NCBI GenBank assembly: GCA_038502055.1
Contig: JAXRKN010000018.1
Coordinates: 62,001 to 126,000 of the forward strand
Length of the DNA: 64,000 nucleotides
Direction of reading: 5' to 3'
From: Tanytarsus gracilentus
Lineage: Eukaryota > Arthropoda > Insecta > Diptera > Chironomidae
This document shows positions 1 through 12,700 of this stretch, piece after piece (position 1 is the first letter of the stretch; the number at the start of each line of letters is the position of its first letter). Position numbers and translations under genes: made by a program. The notes beneath the pieces were generated by a model that ran no database searches, was not told the DNA's origin, and worked only from the letters and a program-made list of their open reading frames with translations.

Positions 1-128
1 ACCTGTTTTTCCTTAATTTTTCAGCTAATATTTATTTAAAGCATATTTTATAACAGAAATAAAAGTTTTTTAAGAGAAAATAAAAAGTTTAACTAATAGA
101 AAATGATAAGTTTAAAAATATAAAACGT

Positions 129-464
129 TCAGCGGAAGTAGTTCTTAAGGAACATTACACAGTGAAGATTATGGTCAGACATTCGAATTCTCTTCTTTAT
201 TATGATGTCTCCAGCTTCTGAAAATGCTCTCTCTGAAGTAACTAACGTTGCCTGAATCGTCATTAAAGCATTTAGCAATCGGTTTAAAACTGGAGATCTT
301 TGTTTAAGTCTCGCATATGATGTCATCTCTGTCTAGGATCTTTAGTGCGTTGCTAGGATCTTTAGTGCGAGAAGCATTCAGCTCTGTCAAACTCCGTTGA
401 TTTTGCATCGAGCATCGCTGCTATCGATTTTTTCAAAATATTTCCAAACAAAGCTCCTGCTCAT
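129..464 (-). pseudogene. Internally deleted hAT transposase remnant
   Basis: Reading the minus strand, an ATG at 464 opens a 25-codon stretch with the VWKYF start typical of a BED zinc finger (hAT transposase N-terminus), then a stop. After two more stops, a 65-codon stretch ending at 129 carries SERAFSEAG followed by a basic RIRMSD segment and a VMFLKN end, which is the hAT C-terminal dimerisation motif. The several hundred residues of catalytic core that should lie between are absent, so this is an internally deleted, non-coding derivative, not a working transposase. A 20-bp period tandem duplication (333-369) sits between the two halves. GC-rich palindromic repeats at 626-725 lie upstream of the BED start, where the 5' subterminal region of the element should be. 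The other end is not identified and may lie outside the window. Confidence 0.75.
333..369. repeat. Two-copy tandem repeat, 20-bp period
   Basis: CTAGGATCTTTAGTGCG occurs at 333-349 and again at 353-369, inside the hAT remnant. It is a local duplication at or near the internal deletion junction. Confidence 0.85.
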
Positions 465-625
465 GACTATTTTTTTTATTGCACTTTCACTTATTTAACT
501 TGATGTTACCCTTTCAAAATACTTTTTTAAATTAAATTGTTTTGCAAAAAACTCAATTATATAGGTAAATCTTCTTGAAGATTTTTATTAAACTTTAGGA
601 TATTTTTTTAAAATTTTCTAATTTT

Positions 626-725
626 TCGGGGAATTTCCCCGGGGAATATTTTTGAATTTTTCGGGGATCCCCGGGGAGTAAAATTAGCGGGGATCCCCGG
701 GGATCCCCGTCCCCGGGGTCCCCGA
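626..725. repeat. GC-rich palindromic block (CGGGGATCCCCG type)
   Basis: A 100-bp island of repeated GGGGATCCCC, CCCCGGGG and GGGGAATTTCCCC palindromes stands out from about 70% AT surroundings. It lies upstream of the BED-like start of the hAT remnant on the minus strand. I read it as the subterminal repeat block of that element; this is inference from position and composition. Confidence 0.55.
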
Positions 726-1316
726 AAGAAACTCTAAGCGAGATGTTGAATCATAAACGGGTTGAGAATATTAAACTGGGAAAGTTAAAGCTGAAAAATT
801 TTAATGAAAATTGTTGAGAATTAAAAATTAAATTTGAACTAAAATAAATTTATTCTTTTTGTAATTTAAAAAATTTACAGATTAATTTCGTAGATAAAAA
901 TTATTTAAAGACAAAAAAATGTGTGAAAGTCCTTTAGGATCGTTTTTAAGGATATTTTTGACCTTCAGATCGACCTTGAAAGTCCTTAAACTAAGTATTT
1001 TAATTTTTTAACACTTGGGTAATTTATCAATTGATTTTTTTTGGCAAAGGAAGTCTTAAAAAAATAAAAATTATTTAGAGCCTAAATTTAAAAAAATAAA
1101 AATATTACAAAAAATTTTCCCGCACTTTTTTGAATACTTTCTGCTTCGATTCTTTCATTTTTGCTTCTCACTCACGCGTCGCTTTGTTATTGTGATGCGA
1201 AAACACAAATAAACTTTGCATCTCTGTGCTCTGACTTTTCTCAAATAGGGAATTCAGATGATGAAATACAGTCAAGAGAATAATACAAATTTTTTTTTAT
1301 TTAATGGTGCGCAAAA
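726..1316. other. Intergenic, upstream of IRE1
   Basis: AT-rich DNA with no gene seen. It must hold the IRE1 promoter; I cannot point to a convincing TATA or Inr-DPE pair. Confidence 0.6.
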
Positions 1317-4300
1317 ATGAAAAACACACAAAAACTTATCATGAAGACGAATTTAGTGCTTCAAATTTTAATTTTATTAATTTACGCGTCAAAGTTGTGT
1401 TTCTCGAGTGAGAGTGAGGTAAAAAATATTTAAAGAGAGAAAAAATGATTTTAAAAATAATTTCGCAGATTAACACAAATGTTGCACGCTCTGATGAGGC
1501 CTTGATGGTCATCGTAACACTTTCCGGCTCAATGATAGCTGTCGATCCTCAAACAAGTCACCTCCGATGGATGCAACAGTTCGACCCAGTGCTAAAAACT
1601 AGTCAAGGCAACTCAAATCTCAACATGTCGATTTTCCTCCCAGATCCAGTGAGTGGAAGTTTATACAGCATGCGACAACAAGAAAGTGAGGATGGCGATG
1701 AGAAGAGTTATGAGCTGGAAAAAATGCCACACTCGATTCCGGATTTAGCTTTAAAGTCACCGTTTCGTTCGCCTGAAGAAAATATTTTGTATACAGGACG
1801 GAAGAGCGACACTTGGTTCATGATTAACTCGAAGACTGGCGAGTGTAAAAATATTTTAGGTGAGTGATGGATTTAAAATCTTTAAATTGGCCGACCAGAT
1901 TTATTAGAAGAAATATTTTTAATTTTATTTTAAAATTATCATTTATTGAAAAAATTATGAATTTATCTAAATTTTTTTTATTCTTTACATTATTTTAGTA
2001 GTAAAAACTTTCCATTAATTTTCCTAAATTTTTCCATTAACTTCTGTCCATGCTGTCCATAAATTTTTACTTTTTCTTTGTAAACTTTTATCAGTCTCGA
2101 AAATGTATCATAAATTTTATTTTATCTTCATTTTACGCCCCATGCACAATGTTGTGTACACCGGCGATAAACTGCGTGTAACGTGTCCAAATAATTATTT
2201 CTTGTTCTGTTCTTATTTCGATTCTTTCATGAATTTTTAATGAGTGAAACACGAAATTTTTTATTTTTTTTTGGTGACGAAAATGAAAATTAAACTTTAC
2301 TTAATAATTTTGCATGGTAAAATTTATTTATTTTCGCTGATAAGAAAAAGTTTATTTTTTGTCGAGCATAAAATTCTAGCAAAATTTTTAAACTTTATCA
2401 ATTTTCAAAAATCTTAAATTTAAAAAATTAAAAATGCTTTTAAAAATTATTTAAACCTTTTTTAAAAAATTACAAACGTAAAAAATGAACTTATTTTATC
2501 GAATCGATATCGATCATTCAAAGTTTCATAATCGAGCTTAATTAATATTTCATACGACACATGTGCATCTGGGTTTATTAAAAAATAATAATTGGCTTCA
2601 CTTGCCGGCTAATCAAACCCACATGTATGCGCTACGTTTAAAAATTTTGATGATTTTCATGATGATAAAAAATTAAAAAGCAAACTTTATTTCATAATCA
2701 AAATTTGAGTGACTTTTTTGTATTTAAATGTTTTAAAAATTATTTCGTTAAGCAGGAAATTTGGGGGATTTTAAAATTTGACATCAATGTTTGTAATTTA
2801 GAGCGAAAAGTATTTCTAAAATTGTTTCATGTTTTATTTTTTGCTACTTTAGTATTTTTTAAGTAAATTTATTTCAATTTTCTACAAAAATTGTTTTATA
2901 TTTCCTGAATTAATTTAGGCTCAAATTTTGTTATACTTTTTTGAATACATTTTTTTAACACAAATTTTTTTCGTAGTCTTCGTCTTTTTCTTATCAACAT
3001 TTCTCAGAAAGTCTTGTTGATCACCTTGAAATATTTGTTTGTCTCTTACTTTTTAAGTTTAATATTAAAAGTTTGTTTAAATCAAAGTAAAATAGTTTCA
3101 TCATAATTTTTTGAAGTTAAACATCTGCTTTTACACAGCTGAATTAGTTGATTGACGTCGATTGATATGAGAAGAAAAAATTTTTATCGGTGGAATTTAA
3201 TATTTCTTTTAATTTTAGATTTTAATCAATATAATTTTAAATTTATTTCATGCAACAAAAAAATTTCTTCTCTGTGTCTATCCTGATTAAGTTCTGTGTC
3301 GCTACCCATCAGCAATCAATCAACAAAAAAATTTCTTCTCATTTTAGATTTTAATCACATTGAAGGATCAACAGGTTTAATGCCGATGCCGAAACTTCAC
3401 GACGTTTACATTGGAAGGTAAAAAAATCACCAATTTTTCTCTGTGTTATCTCTAAAGCTCTTGAAACACTCAAAATACCTCCGAAATTAGTTTTTATCAC
3501 TCGAAACCTGCCTCCAATTTTTCAATTTCTTCTCACCTAAATTTCTTATCATGAAAAATATTTTTGAGTCACTAAAAATGCATTTTTTAATTATTTTAGG
3601 ACTCAATATGACGTTTGTATGGCGAACATGAATCCGACAGAAAGGAGAAATGAAATTTGGAATGTGTCGATGTATCAATACAATGCGTTCGAGATGGGCG
3701 AAGAAATTACGGCAAAATATGGCGAGAAAATTTTCTTAAAAAATATTTAAAAAATTCTCTAAACTTTTTATTAATTTTATTTTGAATATTTTCTAATTTT
3801 AGAATTCATTCACATTGTTTCAACATCAACCGGCAAACTTTTAACACTCATGAAACAAAGTGGGGATGTTTTATGGGCTAAAAATGACCTAAATTCACCC
3901 GTCGTCGCTTTATTTTTAATGGGCAAAAATGGTTTCTTAAATATTCCATTCACGAGCGTCGATGACAGCGTTTTTGAGGCACTCACACAGCCAGTCAGCG
4001 TTCGAAAGAAAACCAATAAACAGCTGCAGTGAGTCTCAAATTAAAATCGATTGAAATTTTTACAAATTATCTTTTTTAGCGAAACAATTTACATCGGGAA
4101 AAATGAGTCTGAGAACTCGGTCGTTTACTACGCAGTTCCATCGTTTACGGATGAGAAAAACTCAATAATTGTGAAGCAAGTTGTTGGCAACACTGACGAT
4201 CCAGCACTCGAACCCGGTCACTATGACGTCAAACCTCAAATCAAACCAGAAATTCCACTCATCACTGGTCAAAGTACCGTCAGAAAAATTCAAAATAATT

Positions 4301-6181
4301 CAGCAGCAATTTTTTACAATCATGATGAAAAATTCAGTGGTCCGAACGTCACTTTTCCAATCACTGTTGGATTAATCACAATTATCACAATTTTAATATC
4401 AAAATTCATCTTCGATAAATATTCAAAATATAAAAAAGTAATTAACGAAGACAGTCAAAGATCTCGAAGCAGCGTCGGAAGCAATTTGAGCGAAGAATTT
4501 CCGCCAACAATTGGAAAAATTACTTTCGATCCGTTCGACTTAATTGGAAAGGGCAGCGAAGGAACTTCAGTTTATCGAGGAGCCTTCGACAATCGAACAG
4601 TTGCCGTCAAGCGTCTTCTCGTCGATTGCTTTGGCATCGCCGACAAAGAAGTTCGAATGCTTCGCGAGTCTGACAATCATGAAAACATCATCAGATATTT
4701 TTGCACCGAATTTGATCGAGAATTTTGTTACATTGCCGTTGAACTTTGCACGTGCACACTTCACGATTACGCGACAAACGGAAATTTTGCATATTTGAGG
4801 GATTTAATTAAACCGAAAGAGATGCTTTATCAAGCCACGCGTGGTTTGAGTCATCTTCATCAGTTGAACATAATTCATCGGGATATTAAGCCACAAAATA
4901 TTTTATTATCAATGCCGGACAGCCGAAATAGTGTCAGAGCTTTGATTAGCGATTTTGGATTGTGTAAAAAGGTCGAAAAAGGAAATGCTTCGGTTTCGAT
5001 AAGGACAAATATTGCTGGAACTGAGGGTTGGATTGCACCCGAAACTTTGAAAAATGAAAAATTGGTAAATTTTAAATTTTATTCGAAATAAAATTTTAAT
5101 AATTTAATTTTCAGTCAAAGTCAGTCGACATCTTCTCACTCGGTTGTGTCTACTTTTATACACTCACAAATGGTGTTCATCCCTTCGGCGAGCCACTCAC
5201 CCGTCAATCGAACATTTTATCACACAATTTCAATCTGAATTTCGACCTACCATCAGCCTTCGATCATGAATATGAAAAAATTCTCGCACATGAATTAATC
5301 AACGACATGATCAAACCTCAATATCGACCAACCACCGATGCCGTACTTAAACATCCTCTCTTTTGGAGTGACTCGAAAATGTTAGATTTCATGCAAGTCA
5401 TATCAGATCGAATTGAACGATTGGACACGAGCGATGATCCGTTGTGGTCGTTGGAGAGAAATGCCAAAATGATTGTGAGAGATGATTGGAAGGAGAAGAT
5501 TGAGGAAGAGATTGTTAATGATTTGGGAAAGCAGAGAACTTATCATGGAATTAGTGTGAGAGATTTGATGAGGGCGATTAGGAATAAGGTGAGATTTATA
5601 AGGTTGTCGTCTAAGGCCTTTTAATAGCTGTATTTAAAAGCTTTTTTAAAGTTTTTTATTAATTAATTAAAACACCTTTAAATTCACACTCCATTTAACC
5701 CGAAACTCAACTAATTATTTCAATTTCTTATTTTTAGAAAAATCACTACAACGAACTCACCGACGAGGTTAAAAAGCTCCTCGGCACAATTCCAATCGAT
5801 TACAATAAATTTTGGCTCACTCGATTTCCTCATCTACCCTCACACGCATTTCACGTTATGCACTCATGCTCAAAAGAAACTGCCTTCAATCGATTTTACA
5901 TTCGTTATTACACTTTTACAAAACCATCATATCACTTTGATAAATCTCTCGATAATCATGAACTTGTTGAGCTTCAGAAACGTTTAAAAATTGAAATTGC
6001 AGCGGCGAATAGTAAAAAGTGGTTCGAACAAAAGCAACAGAATGGTGGATGGAGTTATGTTAATGGTAATAAGAGTAATGGAAAGAGTAGAAGAGGATTT
6101 TATAATTTTAAGACGAATAGTGGACATATTGAAAGGAGAGGAAGCAATGGAAGTGGAGGTGCAAAGGATTGTGATGAATAG
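1317..6181 (+). CDS. Ire1: IRE1: ER stress sensor kinase/endoribonuclease
   Basis: Type I ER membrane protein that senses unfolded proteins and splices XBP1 mRNA. Exons read by hand: 1317-1418, 1469-1859, 3348-3417, 3600-3721, 3803-4028, 4080-5064, 5115-5588, 5738-6181; the phases join to 937 residues, close to other metazoan IRE1 proteins. A signal peptide covers about residues 1-30 and the luminal sensor runs to about 390. A transmembrane helix follows at 394-414. The kinase (about 448-710) has the GKGSEG loop, VAVK lysine 481, HRD 570-572 and DFG 595-597. The KEN RNase domain (about 735-850) keeps RN 788-789 and H793 in RNKKNHY. The C-terminal tail is Gly/Ser/Lys rich. Exon 4 ends at a GC donor (GC at 3722-3723), the only join that keeps the frame into EFIHIVST. 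Upstream ATG 1317 gives the signal peptide; a second in-frame ATG lies eight codons downstream. Confidence 0.95.
3213..3357 (+). repeat. Duplicated splice-acceptor module at end of IRE1 intron 2
   Basis: TTTTAGATTTTAATCA occurs at 3213-3228 and again at 3342-3357, where it forms the acceptor and first bases of exon 3. A 20-mer (3253-3272, starting CAACAAAA) recurs exactly at 3321-3340. Use of the first acceptor would reach a stop within about 20 codons. Confidence 0.8.
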
Positions 6182-7537
6182 AATTTTAGTATTAAATTTT
6201 TTTAGTGATAAAGTACGATTTTTTTTTGTAAACTTTTAGTAACAAAATTGTGAAACTTTTTTGTTAAATAGTTTTTAAGGATAAGATCGTGTGCAAATAA
6301 GAAGACTTTTAGGATAAATTAAAGAATTCAAATTTTTGATAAATTTTTTATAAAATATATTTTAAATTAATTTCAACCCAGTTTAATTTTAGATTTAAAT
6401 TTTTCTAATTTCAAATTTCAAGTAGTTAAAGATTTCCAATTCCTTTTTAATTTATTAAACGAGACTTTACTTGCAAGATGGATTTTTCTAAAAACTAGTT
6501 TGTGTTTCTATGAAACGACACCGTCAAATAAATCTTCTCGATTGATTGATTACTAAAAGATAGCCACCACGAAGACGCGCTCGTTTTAATTTCCTTTTCC
6601 AGAGCTCGAAAGCTAGGCTAATGATAAAAACACAGTCAACTCGATCTTTATAAATAAAAAAATTTACTTAGTGATTTTTTTCTTACTTTATCATTCCGAC
6701 TAATTTAAGCTTTATAATCTTTAAAGTGTTTTTCTAAGCTAAGAAAATATTTTTATACTAAAGATGTAAATAATTTTTCTAAACTTTGTATTAAAAAATA
6801 AAAAGTAAAATTTAAAAGAAAACAAATTTTTTTACTGCTTTTGTGAAGTTTTTATTGTGAATTTTTTTTTTGCCAGTTTCAAGTGTTTTAGGTTTAGCAT
6901 GGGTTTAGAAGCGCGAATGAAAGTAAATAATTGAAAATAATTAATTAAAATGTCGTTTATGAAATTAATTGAGAAATAAAATAAAGTTGAAAATAATTAA
7001 AATGAAAATAAAATTCAAAAGATTTTAATAATTTTTTTTTAATTTTTCAAAGCAACATTTATTAATTTTTTCAGTTTTTTCCACTACACATTTTTTCGAA
7101 TTGTTTAAAGGACCACAAAAAAATCATTCCTTAAAATTGAAATAAATAAGTCAGATTCGATTTTTTCTGTTCATCATCTGATTTTTTGGGCTTTAATTAT
7201 TTATTTGAAATTTTAATTTAAATTTTTTTTGCAGTCTTAAAAATTCTTTATTTTTTTTTAGTTTTTTGAGCACTTTTTGTACTTTTTGCAAAACATTTAT
7301 AATGCAAAAAAATTATAAATTGTTGAGAGAGATAAAAAAATTATTTAACGTTAAAATTTTGAAGGAAAATTTTCAATAAATTTCCAGCCAAACCCAAAAG
7401 TTAAAAATGTCAATAATGTTTTGAGTAATTATTGAACATTTTCCATGAAAATTTTACTATTAATTTCTTTAAATCCGATAATTTTTTGACACCCACGAAA
7501 TTTTTGCTTTTTTCACTTTGTCACCATTTAAAATCCA
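6182..7537. other. Intergenic between IRE1 and the PTTH-like gene (convergent)
   Basis: AT-rich with long A and T runs. It holds the 3' ends of both convergent genes; no coding signal seen. Confidence 0.6.
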
Positions 7538-8103
7538 CTAGTGTCCACACCTACAGTCAATCGCTATATTTCTCTTGACCCATCCGTAAGATTTATTCAA
7601 CTGCTCCGGCAGCAGATGCTTTTCAAATCCTTCACTCTCCATCGGCACCAAATATCGAATTTCGTAATGAAATTCTCGACATTTTCCGCCGTAACGACAT
7701 CGCTGATTAAAATTTCCCTGATGAATTTTCTCACCATCGCATCTTTTAATTGGGTGATATCGAGGAAATGAATTCGAGCCAAAATCCTCATAATCATCTC
7801 TGTATGGACATCCACAAGAGTCGTGAGTGTGAACTGGTCGCTTATCCATATGAAAAATATCGTAGAGTGATTCGTTGACTGATTGAAAATTTACATCAGT
7901 CGATGGTGACTCGAATCGCGTCAATTGATTAGCAAAGAGTGGCACGGCATAAATGTCGAGCACATTTGCGATTAAAATTGATGGGATCTGAATTTAAACA
8001 TGAAAAACAAATATTTAAAAACTTTTGCATTTTTTTTAACTTTTTCCATAAAATTTTTTTTGCACTTCTTTCTTCACTTTGAACTCACCAATAGCTTCAG
8101 CAT
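7538..8103 (-). CDS. PTTH/Trunk-type cystine-knot hormone precursor
   Basis: Secreted growth-factor-like ligand of the PTTH/Trunk family; known members signal through the receptor kinase Torso, PTTH to trigger ecdysone synthesis. Two exons: 8103-8089 (MLKLL) and 7987-7538, joined in phase 0 to 154 residues. The signal peptide is hydrophobic (MLKLLIPSILIANV). A DKR dibasic site precedes PVHTHDSCGC and would release a mature chain of about 100 residues. That chain has seven cysteines in the family order (CGC, KRC, QRC, GKC, CRC) with the YEDFG..SFPRY block characteristic of PTTH. Seven cysteines fit PTTH, where one makes an interchain bond, better than Trunk; I therefore favour PTTH but leave the symbol blank. 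It is short for the family because the propeptide is only about 40 residues. NES and NKS are potential N-glycosylation sites. Confidence 0.8.
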
Positions 8104-8111
8104 CGTACCAG

Positions 8112-8150
8112 CGACTGATATCCCAAACTAATTACCTTCGCCTTTTTATA
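8112..8150 (-). promoter_or_regulatory. TATA + Inr core promoter of the PTTH-like gene
   Basis: On the minus strand TATAAAAAGG (8150-8141) is followed by TCAGTCG (8118-8112). The Inr A (8116) lies about 34 bases after the first T of the TATA box, near the usual spacing. The inferred 5' UTR is only about 12 bases. Confidence 0.75.
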
Positions 8151-8649
8151 CAAAAACTTTCATCCTGACTACGAATTTATTATTTTTATAAATATAGTAA
8201 CATGAACAATGGAAGCTGCTTGCTTTTTGTCGTCAACTGTCCATTTATGAATGAATGAAAGAAGGTGAAAGTGATCGAATTTCTTCTCGTGGTTGTTGAG
8301 TGAAGAAAAAACAAAAATAGTTCTAGGAATTTTTGCGTAATGTATTCTTAGAAGTGTTATTGCGTGTGATGCATGCATTTTGAAGGTTAAGTGACAAAAA
8401 ATTGATTAAGCTTTTATAAAAATTATTTATTATTTTTTTATTTATTAAAAAAATTAAAAAAAATAAATTTTATTGTTTTTCGAATCAAATTTTTGGAAAT
8501 TTTTTAAATCAAGAAATTTGTCCAGTAAAAAAGTCCATAAAATTTTTTGGTCTCCGATTTATTTTTTTAAAGTCAATTTTTAATCCCTGGATTTCATGTA
8601 ACTGGACTAATCTCTCAATCTCAATTTTTGAATTAATTAAAATAAATTT
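8151..8649. other. Upstream of the PTTH-like gene / downstream of the LRR gene
   Basis: About 500 bases between the two minus-strand genes; nothing recognisable beyond AT-rich sequence. Confidence 0.5.
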
Positions 8650-9789
8650 TTACAATTCAATTTTCAGTCCATCAACAATTCCATGCTCGACTTGCATAAA
8701 TTTCCTAATTTCCATATAATTTTCTAAACATTCATCAAATCTCGAAAATTTCTCATCATGCTGGACAACTTTTTCCTTATTAATCGCTTCTATTTCAATG
8801 CTTTCATCAACACAAATGTTATTCTTAAATTTAGCAGTTTTTAGAACTTTTGCTTCATTGAAAATTTCACCGTCGATGGCTTCGAGTTGATTGCCGTTAA
8901 ATTGAATCGATTTGATGTGAGCAAGTGATCCGAATGAGCTTGCGCTGAGGGTTTTGAGGTGATTTTCGTTCATGACAAAGTGACGGAGGGCGATGATGGA
9001 GGAGAAAGTTGCTAAAAATTAATTTTTCTTGTTAAATTTTTTAGAAATTAATTTTTTGTTAGAAAATAAAATAAAAAAACGGTTTTTCATAAAACTCAAT
9101 AATTTTCCTTCTTTCTCACCTTTTGGTAATTCTTCAATTAAATTTTTCGACAGATCCAAATAGTAAAGATTTCTTGTGCTCTCAAACCAGTCAGCTTTGA
9201 CTTCTTTAATTCCACATCCGCTCAAGTAAAAGTAAGCCAAACCTTTGAGTGGCTTAAAAATGTCACTTTGAAGCTCCTCGATCGGATTATTTTCCAATGT
9301 CAACCACTCGAGTTTGGTTTGATGCTGAAAAACTCCTGAAGGTAATTTTGCGATTTGATTTTCGGATAAATCTAAAAATCTCAAATCTGAATTTTCCGCG
9401 AAAGAGTTTCCGGAAATTTCTTTGATTTTATTTTTAGCCAGATAAAGTGCGCCCAAAAGTTTGCAATTTTTTAGCGGATGTTCATCAATTTTTTCCACAC
9501 CTCGATCGGAAAGCGACAAAATTATTAAATTTTTAAATTGATCGCACAAAATTGATGGAATGACGGTCGTGACTCCGGAACTTTTTTCAATCGCATTCAC
9601 GTCATCGTCGATTGTGCCTGGAATTCGATCAAAATGATCAAAACCATCCGGATTGTTGATTGACAGTTTGCAGCTGAAAGTTTTCTTCTTCACTTCATCG
9701 CCAAAGTCTGTTGTGTCCTCGTACTCGCAGCCAATATCTTGACTGTAGGCAAATTTCACGAATAATAAAAAAATTAAAAGTTTCTTCAT
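8650..9789 (-). CDS. Secreted leucine-rich-repeat protein
   Basis: Two exons, 9789-9120 and 9011-8650, join in phase 1 to give 343 residues. Residues 1-16 (ending AYSQ) are a signal peptide. A short N-terminal region with C21 and C40 precedes a run of leucine-rich repeats from about residue 90 to 285, visible as LxxLxLxxNxI periods (for example LYLAKNKIKEI, LDLSENQIAKL, LTLENNPIEEL, LDLSKNLIEEL). The tail is charged and helical with two cysteines. There is no transmembrane segment or GPI-like end, so it is probably secreted into hemolymph, gut lumen or the extracellular matrix. The partner and role cannot be told from the sequence; LRR proteins bind other proteins or glycans. The intron interrupts the repeat array at codon ELPKG. 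Confidence 0.85.
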
Positions 9790-12700
9790 GTCGAGAGGTT
9801 GAAAAAATACTGAAAGACACGCAGCGTTTTTCGAAGTGAGGAGTGAAAATTTTTTATCAGGAAGATTAAAAATTTTTTTGAAATTTTTGATAAGATTAAA
9901 GAAGTTTTTTTGAAGGGGTTGAGGTGATTTATCCAGGATGGAAAAAGTCCACAGATTTTTATTTAAAAAGGTTAAAATTTAAATTATTTTTGCATTAAAA
10001 AATCAAATAAAATTTTTTATGAACTTTTTTGCTAGTGGAATTTTTTAACTTTAATAAATTTAAAAAATATTTTTTTTCTAAATTTTTCTTCAATCTTTAA
10101 CATTTTAACGTTTCTCTAAATCCAAACGTGATTTCTGACTTTACTTTTCCATTCTCACCCCGACAACTTATTCAATGTGTCACGTTTTGCAATTTGAAAA
10201 TCTTCGCTAGCGTCATTTCGCGAAATTTGCATTGAAATCTTCATGTCACATCTGTTGAAATTGTCATGCAGCTATTACAAATCTAGAAAATCGCTTGTAA
10301 ATTCAATTTCACACGTTTTTATTCAGCTTTTATCGTGTTAGATTTGTATCGTGGAAAATTAGAGCGATTTAAATTGAAGAAAGGTGAACGAGAGATGAAT
10401 TTTTATTAAAATTTTCAACTTTTAAATTCAGATAAAATCACTCGAAAACTTTTTCAATTCTCTCAAACGCCATCAACTAAAACTTTTCCATAAAAAATTG
10501 CCACAAAATTTTTCATTTTCCACCTCAACCCTTCATTTTTCATATTTCTTTAGCACAACCTTCGATAAAAAGCTTTTAAACATTTTTTTCTTTCAGGTTG
10601 AACATGATTTTTGCACTTTTACATTTCTTTTGCTCTCATTTTTCATTTTATTTTAGGGAATGGAATTTTTTGTTTGTGTTTTTAGTGCTTTGAAGGAGAG
10701 AGAAAGAAAATTTATGAAGCGAGGTGAAACGGATAAAAAATGAAAAAGTGAAAAAGTTTCTAGAAATGAAATAAAAAACATATTTTTGAGGTTTAATGAC
10801 TACGAATAAATATTTCGTAGGATTTAAATTTTAATCTCACGATTAAGATTGGATTTAATTTTAAATCTTAAGATAAACATTGAATTTAAATTTTAATCTC
10901 ACGATTAACATTGAATTAAATTTTAATCTCACAATTTTCATTAGATTTCATTTAAATTTCACAATATTTAAAATTTAATCTTTAAACAACAAAAATTATT
11001 TTTTCTCATTATCATCAAAAATCCATAAACTATTTTCATAAATAACCAAAAAATAAATTTAATCCCAATTTATATATTTTTGATTTATTTGCTTCTCTCT
11101 CGAATCAATAAATTTTTTTTATCAATTTAACTCAAACATTGATTATCAATTTATTTATGTTATTTATTTTGTGAATCCACTTTTTATTAGCTTCCATGTG
11201 AGCAGAAAATGATATTAATTTGACGGTGGCTGTTTTGGGTGGTTATGCGGGTTGATTTATTGTTCGGATGTACAAAGCGATGCAATAAAAATGAGAGCAA
11301 TTGAGAGGAAGAAATTGATTAAGGGGAGGAACGTGAGATGAAAGATTTGAAGGTTATAATGAGGGTTAAACCGGTTAAAGTATGAGGAAGGTTTTTTTGA
11401 GTTTTGATAAATTTTTGTGAACCTCTTTAGAAAATTTCTAGGCCTGAGAACTTAAAAAATCTCATTTTAGCACTCACGAATTAAATAAGCTCAAGTGCGC
11501 TTAAATACAATCAAGTTAACTTTCATAATTTTTAACGTCTTCAGTCCTAGAAATTTTTTAACATCTGAAAGCGTTTCCAACATTTTCTTTTTCTTTCAAA
11601 ACTTTCCATCTCACTTCATCCACACACCGTAATTGATTGCTTTTGGGATTTTGTTCCACCTCAACAGACAATTGCATTTTAAACTTTTTCCATAATTGTT
11701 TTCTGCACTTAAAAAATCCTCAAATAATCAGCTTAAGTCAGTAATGACCATCGTGCCATTCACATTGAGCAATTGTGCAACATTTTACGAACTCAAAAAT
11801 TTGAATGGTTTTTTATTTTTTTAGTTAAGCCGCTTAAATCGGGTTGAAATTCAATTCTGATGTTAATTGGCTTCGAGACACTGCCAGCTTATGGCTTCGG
11901 TCACAATGCGATCAAGTTTAGCTTTTCAAGTGGTGACTGGCAAAAATCGAAATCCGATTAGTTTTAGAGTGCGGAAAATTTTCTATTTTTGATAAATTGT
12001 TGAGTGCAAAATTCCCAAAGCGATAAATTTGCATATTGAAAAATAGTTTTGTTGAATAAAATTGTGCATTTTCAATTTAAATGGAATTTTCTCGATTGGG
12101 AGATGAAAATTTTTGTTATTGTTTAGAAAATAAATTGCCAGTGCAAAATTAAAGTGAAAATTTACTTTTAACATATTGAAAAAAAAGCGTTAAAATTTGA
12201 ATTTTTAAATTTATTTTCCAACGTTTTTTTATTTGTTTACATTTTTATTTAATTTTTAACCTTTAAATATTTTTAAACTTTAAAGTCTTGACATAAAAAA
12301 ATTAAAATCTAGAAGAAAAATAATTTTTAAAATTTCATCTAAAAAATTCAATAAAATATTTCAAATAATTTTATTTTCTAAACTTTCAAATCTCCAATCG
12401 ATAACTCTTCCAACTTTACTATTTCACTTAACCTAAATCCAATTTTAGTTCCTCACTGAACTTCTTCCATAAATTTTCAATTCTCACCCCGCATAAATCT
12501 CGGAAAGTGCAAAAGTTATCGAAGCACTTGAAATAAATTTTCTTTCTCCCTTTTTTATTTGCTGTCAATTTCAATTTTTTATCTATTGATTTTTAAATTT
12601 CCTTCTCAAACCACAAAAAGGTTTAAAATTTCTTGGATATCTTTTTTTGTGGTCAGCAGCAATTAGAGAAAATTTCCTCAGCATCAAATTAAAAGTTTTT

